From: Certhia americana
Taxonomy: Eukaryota; Chordata; Aves; Passeriformes; Certhiidae
Assembly (NCBI GenBank): GCA_018697195.1
Contig: JAGMWU010000045.1
Location: 830,628-894,627 of the forward strand
DNA: 64,000 bases
Direction: 5' to 3'
Below the pieces are notes generated by a model. The model did no database searches. It saw nothing but the letters and a program-made list of their open reading frames with translations, and was not told the DNA's origin. Made by a program: the position numbers and the translations under genes. Shown one piece after another: positions 21,229 through 34,500 of the stretch. The stretch's first letter is position 1. Every line of letters begins with the position of its first letter.

Positions 21229-24200
21229 TGTGGACCACTAACAACTCAGATCAGGTATCTGCACTACATAGAAGAAAATTACTAGCCCTTGAAGAAAAGC
21301 AGTCACAGAGTAAACCTCCAAATATAGATAGCTGCGATCCCAATCCAGGAAATGTGTGTTTGGATAAATCCCAAAGCCTTGAGCTTTTCAAATGTATATA
21401 AGTTTTAGGGAGGATTGACTTACTCCATTAAAATTATGTGAGCTTGTTATCAGGCCAAGAATCACCTAAAAAACCCAACGAGAGAAGCAAAACCAGATAA
21501 ACTACAACCTGCATCTTTCTTTAAGTGCTTTCTCCCATGCAATTCAAATGTTTGGTCCTAACACTGAATGCCATTACTTGGTACAAAAAGACTTGTTACA
21601 TGTGTCAATTTCTAGTTTTTTAAACTGATGTAGTGGAAGGAAAGGCTGGTCTCATCCTCTGCAGTCTCAGTGAGAATCATGCTTTCAGAAAAACTGTGAA
21701 GCATGGCAATGCTTTCAAGCTTTAAGGATTTCTTTAGAGGAGGAGTAGGTAAAAACACAGTGATATATAAACAGGTAGTACTCCATCTATATCTGGAAAG
21801 ATAAGTAAGATCTGAGACACATATAACAAGGCATTTCATTTTTTCCTACTTGACTCCAGCAGCCCCAGCATTTCTTACTTGTAAGGATCTATTCTTACTC
21901 AGGTGCTAAGGGTATCTGTAGCAGCCACAATAACATAAATTGTTACCAGTGAGGCAGTTCCTCTGAATACTGATACCAAGAAAGAAGCCCTCACAGCCTG
22001 TAATGCACCTTGGGGAGTCATTTTTGGTAGCAAGTGTCTTACCATGGGCTCTGTGCCACTCCCTCCAAGGCTTCAATCAGTGCTTACACCCCTGTTCTTG
22101 GTGTGTTCTGTTGGTCCTTTAGATCAGTGCTGTGCAAATACAGAATACTGAGGTTATCTGGAGCTACTGCAGTCTATAAATATTCAAGTGTCTGCTGCCA
22201 GTTTTGTGGATGTAGGACTCACATTCCACTAATGGAAGTTATAAATTCAATCACAAATGAGGAGGACTTTCGAGAGACACTTCAATGCACTGAAGTATTA
22301 GGTATCTAACAAGCAAAAATTCCTAGTAAGAAGGAAGATGACTGTGGCTTTTCAGTTAAACTTCATAGCTAGTTCTACAAATATTCTTTCTCTGCACCAG
22401 AATCTCAGTTAACTCGTAAAGTTCTCAAAAAAAAAAAAAGGAAAAATATTCCATTCTATGTGTTTTGTGAAATGTGATTACTTAGTTCTACCACCATGTA
22501 GGTGCCACTGTGTGTTCAGAGAAAGGGGTGTTGCTTGTGTGGTTATTTCTTCAATCTCTCTGGAAAGCCAGGCAGATCTCCTCTGTGTCCTTCTACTTGG
22601 AAAAGAAAAATGGGGTTGCGCTTGGTGTAAGAGAGTTTGCCATGTAAGGACTGATCCATGACTTGGCATTCTCTACTGAGAAATCCAGTATCTTTTCAGT
22701 ATCTCTTGCCCAATTTTTAATTGTGTGCCCACTTTATTCTTAACGTTCTCACGTCTCTTTGTGCCTTCCAGTGATTAGATCCAGCCATATTCCTGCCTTA
22801 TCACCTGTGCCAAGAGGTTTTCAGCATCAGAGCAAATACTTTTAGTCTGGGTACCAGTATCAATGAAGGATAACAACGATTTCCACACTGTGTAGCTTCC
22901 TGAGGCTACAACACAGGTTCCATTTAGCCCAGCACAGCTCACGTGCCAGTAGAGTTCAGAGCTAATTAATTACAAATTTATTGAAGGTTTATATGAGTCT
23001 GATAAAGCTTACATCTAATCTGGACTTGGTGGGTGCTGATCACAGACACTTCACAATTGCCATGCTGGCATAGGAGTTTAGGAAGCACTTTGCTGTTCAG
23101 AAATAATTCCAGTATATCCTGAGCAACATTAGGGATCTGCTGGGCAGCCAGAGAAGGATTACTGTTTTTACATGTTGGAGATTCCCTAGTTTAATCTGTT
23201 GGTATTTTTAAATGGGGGACAGGAACTGGGAAAATTCTGTTTTTCTAATGCATGTAATCCCTTTGTTATTAAAAAAGTGAACAATAGTGTCTGATGATCC
23301 TTAAATCCATAAAGTGTTTCACTCACAGGACATGTATCAGAGTGCAGTGGGCAACAATCATTTATCAAATTCACTGGAAATCACCAAGTGCCTGTTAGCT
23401 TTTGTCATTCAAAAAGCATGCCACGTAGCAAAATTCCAGGTTTCCACTATCTGTGGAAAGTCAAGTCATGAGTTAAGTTTGGAAGTATTAGAGCCAACAC
23501 TCCAAGTGAGCTTTTTTAGTGATCACCTCTTTTTATCTCCCTGTTACCTTTGTATCTTCCCCTATTGTTGTTCAATGCTTGGCAATCTGATGCGCTTTTC
23601 CTATACAAAAATTTACTGTATTGGCCCAATATTACTGTCAGAAATCCCTCTTTGCAAGTTCTTCTAGTTCATTTTGCAGGAAGGTTTCCATTTCAGTCAT
23701 GATACAGCGCCTATCATCAAAACCATGTTGAGAGGTCTGTACTGGTGCCAACAGTTTCATAAGGTGTTAATACCAGAAAGAAGAGTCCAGTACAAAATGC
23801 CATGCAGAACACTTTCCCTGAGCTGCTGAAAAAGCCTTTCTAGGGAAGGTGTTTAATGCTCAGCTCAGAGATTCACCCACTGCACTATGAGGAGGAAATA
23901 ACTGCTTTTTATTTGCTTGTTTATTCAGGAGAAAGGAAATTGTGTTTGCTGTTACAGCATCTAGCAATGGCTGCTATGTGAACTAAAAATTGAAGCTTCT
24001 CAAATGGAAATGAGAACTGCAATCCCAAACTGAGCCCCCACGGCCAAATCTTTTGGATGTGTTCATTAATGAATTCCCCATAGCTGAAGGAGATTAGAGC
24101 AGAGTTCAAAGCTGAGAAATATGCAAAGGAAAATACTGTATTAGACAAGAAAATTAACTGTAAAAAGTCTAGTGGAGTTTATTAAGGGCTTGCTCTTAGG

Positions 24201-25733
24201 GAAGTTTCACCAGCCATTCCAGTGAAGATTTAGTTTCACTAGATATCCAGCTCTAAGAAGTGTCAGGGTCTCAGGTGTTTGTGTACTGTGCCTTTCAAAG
24301 TATGTACTGCCACAGCTGATTTAGTACAGCCTTCTGGAATTTATTTATAGCCAGTCATACTTTTGCAGGATTGGGGTGGACTGAAGCTTTAGGGGGCTGG
24401 AGTTTGTCATTCCTTCAGGAGTTTCTGGATGTGTAAAACTGTTGTGGTGCATCTAACCTAAGTCTGAAGATAATAACAAAATATTACTTAATTTTAATTT
24501 TCTTTGTAACCCATAAAACCAGACACAGACCCCAAGCTTCTAAGATCAATTTACAGATTAAGATATTAGTCTTTTTATCTGTAACTTCTGGTAATCACAG
24601 GTGAAGCAGAACTGTACAAAGGAAAGATGGATTACAGTAAAAACCCCACAACTCAGCCTTTTCTTAAACAAAAGAGAACTAGGCAAGAAAAACTAGCAAT
24701 AAAGCTGCAGACAATGAAATGGTTTGCAAGATATGTAAATGGTTTTACTGAATAATCACATTGGGCTGAAACCAGACAGCCAAACTGAAAACTTAAATTC
24801 AGATTTTTTTCACTCTGGGATGGGCAGTGAATTCATTAAGCTATATGATTCATTAAAGATAGTTTAACAATGCAAAGGATACAAATCCCACGTACTCTAG
24901 CCTCTCTTCTAAATTAAGGGTACTGACCTATGCTTGCAGTTATTGGATTCACTTGAAATACTTCAGCTGTGGAATTTCCCAGTCTCCTCTTCCCCAAGTC
25001 ACAAAGGGGTTGGAGAAGTAGTACAACAGGTGAGTGTAATTTCTCTGATACAGATTTTTCTCCCTTCATTGTCTCCTGTAACACTGTTTCCTTAAGTTCT
25101 ATAATTAATTCAGTGTGTTGGCTTGAAATGCAGTGCAAAAGACTATCTTACTTCCTCATGAGTGTGTTTCCTGCAAGATTAAAAATGCTGTGACTTATGA
25201 AGCTTCCAGAGAGGAATCCCATAAGGTAGGATTAAACAAAAAGATGTTCGAGGGTGTTCCTTGATATGATGAAAAACTGTAGTAAATACTTGACTAGAAT
25301 TCTGAGACCACAGGAGTTAGAATTTAGGGTGTTAGAGTTTCTTTAAGGGAGAGTTAATTTCTCACTTAGTGAAGGTTTCATCAGCTAGAAAAGACTAATG
25401 GTACAGTTTCTCAAAACTAAATGGTTTGAGACTACTTGTGAAAGAAGATTGTGTCAGCCAGGGTTGAGAAGAGGAAATCCTGTTGTCTGAGCAGAAATTA
25501 CTTCCTCCTGCTTGTGGAAAGGTAAATGTAGACTGGAGGCAGGTGTGGAATGGAATATGTCCCTGGGTCTTGGTGGGGAAGAGCAGATTAATGTTCCAAT
25601 AGCACCACAGACAAGGCAGGTACAGGTTGGTGCTGCAGCACTGCTCCTGCTCTGTGCAATTTTAAAGGTGGTTGGTGCTTCAAGGGACACTGGAGGTGAG
25701 AATTATGGTTAGTCCTTAAAAGCTTTGACAGTG

Positions 25734-25779
25734 CAGTTTGAAAAATAGCCTGGGAGTGAGGCAGGCTATTTTAGAACTG
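25734..25779. repeat. Short inverted repeat (11 + 5 bp stem)
   Basis: The arms AAAATAGCCTG (25742-25752) and CAGGCTATTTT (25762-25772) flank a 9-nt loop. A second helix, CAGTT (25734-25738) with AACTG (25775-25779), extends it across a small internal loop. Confidence 0.75.
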
Positions 25780-27626
25780 AGGACCAGATCTCTAGTGAGG
25801 TAGTACTACCTGCCACCAGAGAGTAGATTGAAAAGCCAGCTCAGGTAGAAGAAATCTAGGCCAGGGACACAGGTGAGCTGCTTTATCCTTGCAGATAAAG
25901 CATGGATAAAGACACTTGCGGAGTGTGGATGTCCAAAAGCTGAACCAACTGCCTGGGATCTGAATCAAGTTTAAAAGCATATTTTTCACATACATATTCA
26001 CACATATATACACTTGGCTTATATAGCTTCTTCAGACACAAGTCTTGCTTGAGTAATGGAGACAAGGAAGTGAGATTTAAACTTTGCATGTATGTCAAAG
26101 AGCTGTGTGTTACTTCTTTATCACTTCTATACTAACAGAGGAAAGATTTCTCAGTTACCTGCTTTTTCCTAGCCTTTTTAAGAAAGGCTCTCTGAAGAGT
26201 GAAAGTGTAGCTTTTTTTACCTTTGATTATTTGCTACGCAGTTCTATTTTGCAGTAGTTGCAAGCTCAATTCAGGATTTGTAGGGGAAAAAAATAGAAAG
26301 GACTAGTTTTTAACTCATAATGTACTGCTTATTGACAACATGCTAATGATTCTGCAAGCAAATTAATTTTCCCTACCTGTTCTGTTCTGGAGAGTGTGTG
26401 TGTTCAACAGCTGGAATTTATGGCTGAATATGGCAGCAGTGCCTATTTTCAGGTCAAGTAAGTTCACATTTATTGGCTCTTTTGATGGAAATAAAATAAT
26501 AAACTTTGACAAAGTCCCATCTTACAAGCTGTGCTGTGATACAGCTATCTCATAAGAGGTCAGAGCTTTCTCTTGAAACTACCTAAATAGGAAAAAGAAA
26601 AAAAAAATAAAACAAAAGCGTTTAGTTTATCTGGAGCATGTTTTCCAGTCCAGATTGAAGAAACCATGAACTCAGGGCTACTACAGCATCCCTGAAGTGC
26701 CACAGGATGGCAGCCTTTCAGAGTAGTACATTTTTGTCCTGTGGAAAATCCTGTAATTCATTTTCTGCCTGAAAATTGACGAGTGCTCTGGTATACTTCT
26801 TTGTTACAGAAACCACTGTCCAGCTATATTGTATTGTGTTTTGTCTGGATGGTCACAGAGCTTAAAAGGTTGTTCTCTGTAGAGATGATAATAAAATGCA
26901 GATGCAATCTGCATTTTAAGCCTGAAGCTGAGATTAAAAAACAAGGGCAATCAAATATGGGTGTGGAATTCTAGTTCTGGGTTTTCTTTGTTAACCTACA
27001 CTGTGCTTAACAGCATCTGAAGGGTTAATCTCTTTTTCCTCTTGCATGTGATGCATTGCTTCCTTCAAGTACTTCCAATGACATTTTGTTTAAGGAGAGA
27101 TTGCAACCTCAAAAAGTACTTTGAATAAGGACAGCCATTATTGTGGATGATATACAGAAGCAATTATTACTGTTGTTTGTTGCAAAAGAGATTCCTGCAC
27201 GTGTGCATGTCTCCAAGATTACCACAGACAGTGAAGGAATTGTGTTCAGATGGAGCTGACTGTCTCCATAAACTCTGCAGAACTGTGTGACCTCAAAATT
27301 TATACAACTTTAATATCCATATAAAGAATTAACCTGTTCCACATGAGTTTGCAACTGTGTTCACATGACAAAAATTGCAAATGTTTTTTTAAATCTTGAT
27401 ATAAGATTCCATGGTACATGATTATGATGTCAGACAACGGCTTTGAGGTTGCATTGGAGTTGATGATTGCATCAGTCCTTATGAAATGAAAATAATACAT
27501 ACTTCCACATAAATCAACAGAAGTACCAGGAATTGAATTCTCTTCTGAAGAAGTTGCCTGGGTCACATCAAAAAATGCATGACCAGCAGATTGATTAATG
27601 CATTTAATGAATGCATTACCAGCAGA

Positions 27627-27893
27627 GGTAATTCTGCCCCACTCTTGTGTGACCCCACCTGGAGCGCTGCCTTCAGCAGGTCTAGATTAAATATTAGGAA
27701 TAAATATCTTAGGAGGGTGGTGAGGAACTGGCACAGGTTGCCCAGCGAAGCTGTGGATTCCCCATCCTTGGAAATGTTCAAGAACAGGTTCAATGGGGTT
27801 CTGAGCAACCTGGTCTAGAGGTACCAGTCCCTACCTCCGGAACTGGATTGTCTTTAAGGTCCCTTCCAACCCAAACTATTTTGTGATTTTGTA
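27627..27893 (+). mobile_element. CR1 LINE fragment (sense), 3' end
   Basis: Typical CR1 3' phrases appear in order: AGATTAAATATTAGGAATAA, GGTGGTGAGGAACTGGCACA, GGTTGCCCAGCGAAGCTGTG, CCATCCTTGGAAATGTTCAA, and GGTCCCTTCCAACCCAAACT. It is 5'-truncated and ends in an eroded ATTTTGTGATTTTGT tail. The open frames on both strands (27563-27818) are part of the repeat. Confidence 0.93.
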
Positions 27894-30800
27894 TTGGACC
27901 CAAGTCTCATTTCAGGACATCAGGGCACATTGATCTTGTCACTCCCAAAGTCATCCTATACATAGCAGTCTTAAAAACAAACCTAGAATATTTTTTCCCT
28001 GTTACAGAGTGTGACAGGATATTGCCATCTGCTTACATTTGTTCCAGCAGGGCAACATCCTGTTGAGTAAAGTTTCCTTCAGAGGCCCATCTTGAGCACC
28101 TTAACATGCTGGACAGTGTAATGAATCTGTGTGTATTCAGCAGGAACTTGTTGCCCACAGCCAACCACGCTGTGGTGGAACCTGCTTTCCATGGCTTCTA
28201 AAATAAGACAATTATTTATGTTAATGGGGATCAAAGGAGAAATGGGACCAAATGAACAACTGTAATATATAAAGTTTTCTTGGGCTTCGTGGGATTATTT
28301 TGATTGAGCTACTCTAACCACAATTTATGAGCCAAAGTCTCAGTTTGCTTTGGTGCTCCAAATGGTGCAAATCATACTTATGCTTATAGCAAGCACACTC
28401 TGCAAGCAGAGACTTGCAGTCATAAAATCCGTGTCTAGGTTCACAGTAAACAACCAATGCTTTATTAAAATGAGAACATCAGAATTTAAACCATCTCAGA
28501 ATTTTTCCCATTATTAACATTTTCTGTGAAGAAACCCTCTCAAAAAGAGATGACTGCTTTTATTCTGTGCCAATTCAGTTATGCTAATTTTAGATATAAT
28601 TTCTTACTGTTATGACTGCTATCTGTGTTAGGATGTATTTCTTTGTGTTCTTCCCTTTGGGATTTGGTTTCAGAGGTCTGCAGGTTGAAGAGAAAATGCA
28701 GTGAAACACTCATAGACTGCACTGGAAGTGGGGCAGCACACAGTGCCATGCTCTACCAGCATTTGGGCTTTTGTTTTGTAGTTCTTGCTTCAGTTTTGAG
28801 GAGAGGTGGTAACCAAACCTGGGCAGATGGTGCTCCTAGACATAGAAAACTCTAAGAAATCTCAATGTTTAGTCCAAATAGGGTGAAGCTTGTGCTGCAG
28901 CACAGTTCTGTGACCCTACACCTTCTACCACACAGAAAAGCAAGACCTTTTAAAAGTGTGAGGCAGCTGTTCTGCCTTCTCCATCCTGGTGGTATTCCAG
29001 ATCCCCAGCTCACCTACCACCCACGTGGGAATGTGGTTCACAATTTATGTTGCACCTCAATTACCAACAAACCACAAGCCTTTCTCAGTTTCCAAGGCTT
29101 TCTGAATGCACTCATGGGTCAGCTGAGAATAAGTGGATTTTCTACTTTTAACTTCTTGCCTTCCTAAGAAAATGGGGCTCTCTCAGACAAGGAATATTCT
29201 GAGGGATGGGCATTTCTAGCCCAAATTTTCCCCAGCTACTGCCTCATAAATCCAGGTGCTGCATCCCTAGAAGCACTGATTATATGATAGGAGTAGGATC
29301 ATTTTTAACATAACTGAATTGGTTCTTTCCAAGCAGACACATTTTGAATGACTAGTTCAGCCCTTTGCTTACATGATCTAGGGAAGGGAAAAAATGAGTC
29401 ATCTCGTTTTGAGAGCTTCTTCACAGAAGCAAAGATTCTGCTGTCCTAATGATAGCATGTATATTATCCTCCATGGACAGGCAAAAGAAAAAGAGGCGTG
29501 ATAGAAGGATTCAGTGGCTGGGATTGTTTCATAATGTGAGGGGGCTTGAAGAGAGCATATGAGAAAAGCCAGAAAGGTCCTGTCAGAATAATTCTTTTCC
29601 TTTTCCTGTTTCTAAAGAATTTCATGTAATGATGGGTGACACAGTCTCTCCTATAAGGTAATAGTGTCTATCCTACAAGTTAATGTCAAGTTGGTTTCCT
29701 TGCCCCCCACAGTAAGTGATTATATAATACCTTAGTACAGTGCTCCCTAGTCTCCTAAGAAATGCAAAGTAAGTGGATATATGATAATTTTGAGGGATAT
29801 CCTGGTATGTGTATTGTGAGAAACATAAAAAAATTAAGAGATTGAGTGCTCGAGATGAACAAGTATTGATATTCATCTAATTCAGGTTTAAATAAAAAGG
29901 TAAATATGTATTTCTCATTAACTTTAAGAAAATAGTTTATAGAAAATAACTCTCTGTGTCTTGTAGTTTTTGCCTTTGTTTTTGGCGCATTCTCTTCAAA
30001 TCTTAAATAAATTCCTCACAGGGCAGTTGTTCCCTGTTTCCCTTTTGAGAGCTTGGCATTGCAAGGAGATGCCACTACCTGATTTAGGATAGAGTTGTAG
30101 CTATTATCCTGCTGTAATTCTTAAGTAACCTATATATATGAGTGTTATCATACCTGTTAGGCAGAAACTGGAGAATCTAACTTAGTTCTTGCCACTGTGT
30201 GGAAGAAAAAAAAGGAACCCCAAATGCAGCCTTTTAGTTCTGGAGATATTATCCACAGCATTATAAGTGTATTGTGCCTGGAATATAATTAGCCTATTAA
30301 AATAATTTTGAAGGACAAATAGAGATTAGTGAATTTAAGTGAAGTTTAAATTAGTCTCTGCACAAGAGTATCACCTTTAAAAACTCTTAATAGTCATGCA
30401 GATATTTTGCTTTTTCTGAGTTGGGTTTTGTCAGAAGTGTAAACAAATGAGTACCAGTTCTGTTCTTGTTTATGCGGTTAATAGCTGCATTGCCATTCAG
30501 TTTCAAGCACTGGAACTAGCAGAGACTGTGTGAATTTTTTTTCCCTGTTCAGATTAAGAGAAAAACTCCACCGTGCTTCCATTCACAGTGGAGAATTTGT
30601 CTTCATCTGTCACTGTCTACTAATATACTGCCAATTCTTTCTTAACTTTAGCTTCACTTGAGGCATTTCCAGTGTCAAATATACAACTGTAGACAATTCT
30701 AGAAAAGCAATTGGTATAACTATCATTCTCTCTGAGCTTAATTTGCACCTTAATTAACTGTGTGTCTGTCCATAGCTCAATGTAGTCCTGCTTTTTGACA

Positions 30801-31181
30801 GAGCATGAAGTGCCATGGCGTTAGAAATAGATAATGAGGTCTTCTGCAGGCTAATGCACAAAGCCAGCTAATGCTTATGAGATCCAAAAGTATTTTAAGA
30901 TCACCAGTTGTATTGTGCACTGTGTTTACTACAGCTTGGACAGCGTTGTGATTTCTGCATCTCGAAGAAGGCAGAAAATCAAGGTACATTTTCAGTCCTT
31001 ACTTTCTTCCCTGTCTCTGTTCTTGTAGGTGTTTTTTTCTAGTGGCTTGCTGTAGCAGGAAAGAGCTTCTGTGTACACCCTGTACTGATGTAGGTTTTAG
31101 CTATTATATTTTTTAGTCTCTGTGCTCTTTTGGTGTGTAGTTTTAGATTTCATATTCAGTGCTACTAAGCTCTCTTTGTGG
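27894..31181. other. Intergenic, no gene recognised
   Basis: About 3.3 kb of AT-rich sequence between a CR1 and an LTR. Short frames at 28625-28855 and 28865-29167 lack motifs or exon-like borders. Nothing else is supported. Confidence 0.6.
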
Positions 31182-31526
31182 TGTAGATAGACAAAACAAT
31201 TCCTTCTCTAGTTTGGTACCAAGGACAACTTTCAGGCCCAAGAACAAAAACAACAGTGAAATGATAAGAAAAAACAAGGAGGATGGAGCTTCATAACCTG
31301 AAGGTACAGTTGGACAACTGACTCTAATATGCTAATGGACCAGAACTTATAAAAATGTGAGACCTCATGACCCAGGTGTCCATTTTGTGACCACTTTGGG
31401 TACATCTTGGATACCAGCTGGACTCTTGCATGGCCCAAGAGTATCCATTGAGGCTTTTTAATAAATACCTACTTTATCCTTTGCCCTGTCTAGTCTCTGT
31501 TCCAGGTCAGCCTCCAGAAGGCATCA
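31182..31526 (+). mobile_element. Solo-LTR-like element of an endogenous retrovirus (sense)
   Basis: About 345 bp with LTR architecture: it starts TGTAG and ends GGCATCA, with a TATA box (TATAAAAA, 31348-31355) and AATAAA at 31460-31465. The R-U5-like stretch after the signal is pyrimidine-rich (ACTTTATCCTTTGCCCTGTC). It resembles LTRs that I recall from songbird genomes (GGACAACTTTCAGGCCCAAG, CCATTTTGTGACCACTTTGG). No flanking viral coding sequence or primer-binding site is seen. A clear target-site duplication is not evident, so either boundary may be off by some bases. Confidence 0.7.
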
Positions 31527-34500
31527 GTACGGTCATGTATTGCCTGGTTATGCTGATTTTTGAGTCCAAAAATGCCTTACTGGCTTCATGCTCCATGAGT
31601 AGAAAGCAGAATTTTTAAGGTTACTTGATTAGATTGGTTGTTTTTTAGATTTCAATTCCACATGAAAGCCAAAGCAGGCTGAAAAGTGCCACCTCGAGTG
31701 TTTCTGTGCAGGCACAGCATGGTGAAGCATAGACAACACACCTAGTTTAGAATAATAAATTACCAATGGTACTGGAGTTGTCACAGCTGCACTGCCTGGA
31801 GGAGAAGGTATTTCCCTATGTTACTCCCTACTGTGAGCCAACTTTGTGATCTTCCCAGGTGTCTTGTCCTTGGATGTGCACTACCTATTTTATTATTTGT
31901 AGGCTGAGTTCCTGTGGGAGTGCAGGGTGCACAAGCACAGCGCTTTCCCAGTTTTCCCCCAAGGGAAGGATGTGGCCCCGCGGGGAGCTCCGGCTTTGAC
32001 CCTCCCCTCATGCCACCGCTGCCAGACTCACCCCCAGCCATTGCTGTTTTAGGATGAAAAAAGGGCTGAGAAGGGCTTCATTCCCAACGTCTCTGCCAGG
32101 AGAGCAAGTCCTGGACATAGAAGAGATTTACATTACTTTTTTGCTATGACTTTGAGGGAAAAACCCTCAACAAAACAAAACTCTGACTCTCTGCAGGTGC
32201 TGAATGCATGGTGAATAATGACTGTGGTTTTACTGAGTGTTAGAACAGAATTAGTTGGTTAGTTTTTTATTAATTTTCTCTGGTGGCATTCTCTGAGATA
32301 CTCTTAATTTTTATACTCTTGGTCTATATGTATTCCACAACCAAGTCGCATTCCTGATTATATAAAAGAAAAATTATATATTAGTTTTGAAGCTTTTTAG
32401 GTACAATTCTATCTTCCTTTATGAAACTGTTGTGTTTTCTGTTTTGTGGAATTATTTTTTTTATTGCTGCCATAGTCCTATTGCACTCCAATTGCACTAA
32501 TGTTTGTTTCATATGGAGAAGGAAGTTTAAACTTTCTTGAGTCCTATTTTAATTGAATGAGTCTTGGACTTCTGTAGGATTATCTCAAGAAAAATCTCTA
32601 TTTTGTATTAGTAAGATTTATGATTGCTTAATCTTCCCTCAAAAAAAAAAAAAAAAGTTTTCTTATGTCTTGCATATTCATTCTAAATGTTCCTAAAAAT
32701 TATTTGTTTTGCTAAGATAACACAACGTGTTTTGAGGAACTTGACACCAATACCCACTAAAACATAAATCTGATAGCCCACAGCATTTAGTTTTTTTTAA
32801 TTGTACCCTATATATGCACATGAAAATTCTTTTCTCATAATTGTTTCAAAATTATTAGAGGGACTTCTAATGGTAGCATCTATCATTTTAAAAATAATAA
32901 TTTCTATTCTTAGTTGTTGAAGGTATTATAAATGATAGTTTAAGTGGAAACCAAACTAAACCACTCAAATTCAAAGTCACAATTTTATAGTAGACTTAAG
33001 CTGTGTCATTTAGGGGGGAATTCAGGTGCCAGAAATGGATGGCATTTGCTCTTCAAACCTTTAAGGGACTGCCTGGTTTTACTGACAGGCAGATGTTCAT
33101 AAAACAGTATTTTCTGTAAAACATTTCTCTCGGTGTGCAGTGACTTTTTAAATGTAATTGTTGTCTCATTTTAGAGGCAGTGAAGCAGTTGATTTACTCA
33201 GGCCCCAACAACAGTGTTTTGTTATCCCGATGTAATTCTGCAACATTCATGTGCAATAGCATTAGTCTTACTCTGAGATGTGTTTATTTTTAATCCCTGC
33301 TATTATCCCCGAATTTTCAGGTTTCCAGCCTGCTTATCAGTTTTCTTAGAATGGTCTTGGGAGTCTCCAGGTTCTGAAAGAAGTCTGTCACATAATCTGC
33401 CTTTTTATCCTGCTCAGTTAGAGATTTAAATGCAGAAAGAGGAACTGCTTACACTAAGCCACCACAAATACAATAAATAAAGAAAAAAAACCCAAACCAA
33501 GAAAAACCCCACAGATAATCACGTGCAGGTGAAATTCGCCAAGAATCTGGCATCCTGCTATTTTGGGTAGGTTTGTAACTACAACTGTCTTTTTGATTGT
33601 TATTGTTCCCAGAATAGAGTTAGGAGCAAAGAGATTTTGCTTTCAACACTGTGTACTTGCATTGTATCTGCATTAGTGAATAAGTGTGAACCCTTACCAT
33701 TATATCACCCGTTACTTGTATGCACACTTGTCAGAAAAAAGTGCCTTCTATGGTGTCTGTAGCACCAAACACTTTGTCCTTGATGCTGACCTCTTTAAGT
33801 GGGGTGGTTATGAACGTGGGGTAGGGTATAGCAAGGAAGAATCAGTCAGAGCTTCCCTGCCTCATCCTGCAGATAAATAGTAGGGCTGAATGCAGCGACT
33901 CCATGGCATCCATATGTGTGGAGATTTCTGAGTCCTATGCCTCCACCTACCACAGACTGTAGTGTGAGGGATGCTGCTGCTCCTGGGAGAATTTGTATAT
34001 AGCTGGCTGTGAATCCCTCTGGCAAAATCGATTTGGGCAGAGTTGAAGATAAATGAGAGCCTCTCGGTGATAATGCATTTATTAAAAGCTTGCTTTAATA
34101 GTTTGTTCAAATAAATACCTAGTGTTGAACATGAAGACTAACCAAAAAAAAAAAAAACCCCAAACCCCAAACATTTGCTGAATTTTAGTTCGAAGTCTAA
34201 GGTGGATGAAGTTCTGTTGGCTGTACTCCCTGTTCCCTGTACAAGGCTTTTGCACTCACAAAATGGAAATGGCAAAGTGCCATGCACCATGTATTAAAAT
34301 TGCACTGTTATAAAAGCAAGGAAAAAACCACTTTGCAGAGCTTTCACTTATCATTTAGTGCCAGCTGGCAGTGTGGGATTGGAAAGGCTATTGGTTAGTC
34401 TTTTATATTTGGTCTTGCTTGCTGTGTGATAAATAATAGGTCTGTCTTCCCTGACACCTTTTATCTAGGATCTTGAACTGTTTCAACTCTGCCTGTGGAC

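Larger units (their letters stand above)
17851..27626. other. Intergenic, no gene recognised
   Basis: About 9.8 kb without recognisable exons, tRNA-like boxes, CR1 or LTRs. It contains the short inverted repeats at 21187-21228 and 25734-25779, and the longest non-repeat open frame outside ARHGAP24 (20623-21138, minus, 171 codons, unrecognised). Simple sequence includes (CCA)n/C-rich sequence at 19304-19330 and A-runs near 22427. A 17-bp direct repeat ends the interval at 27574-27626. Confidence 0.6.
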
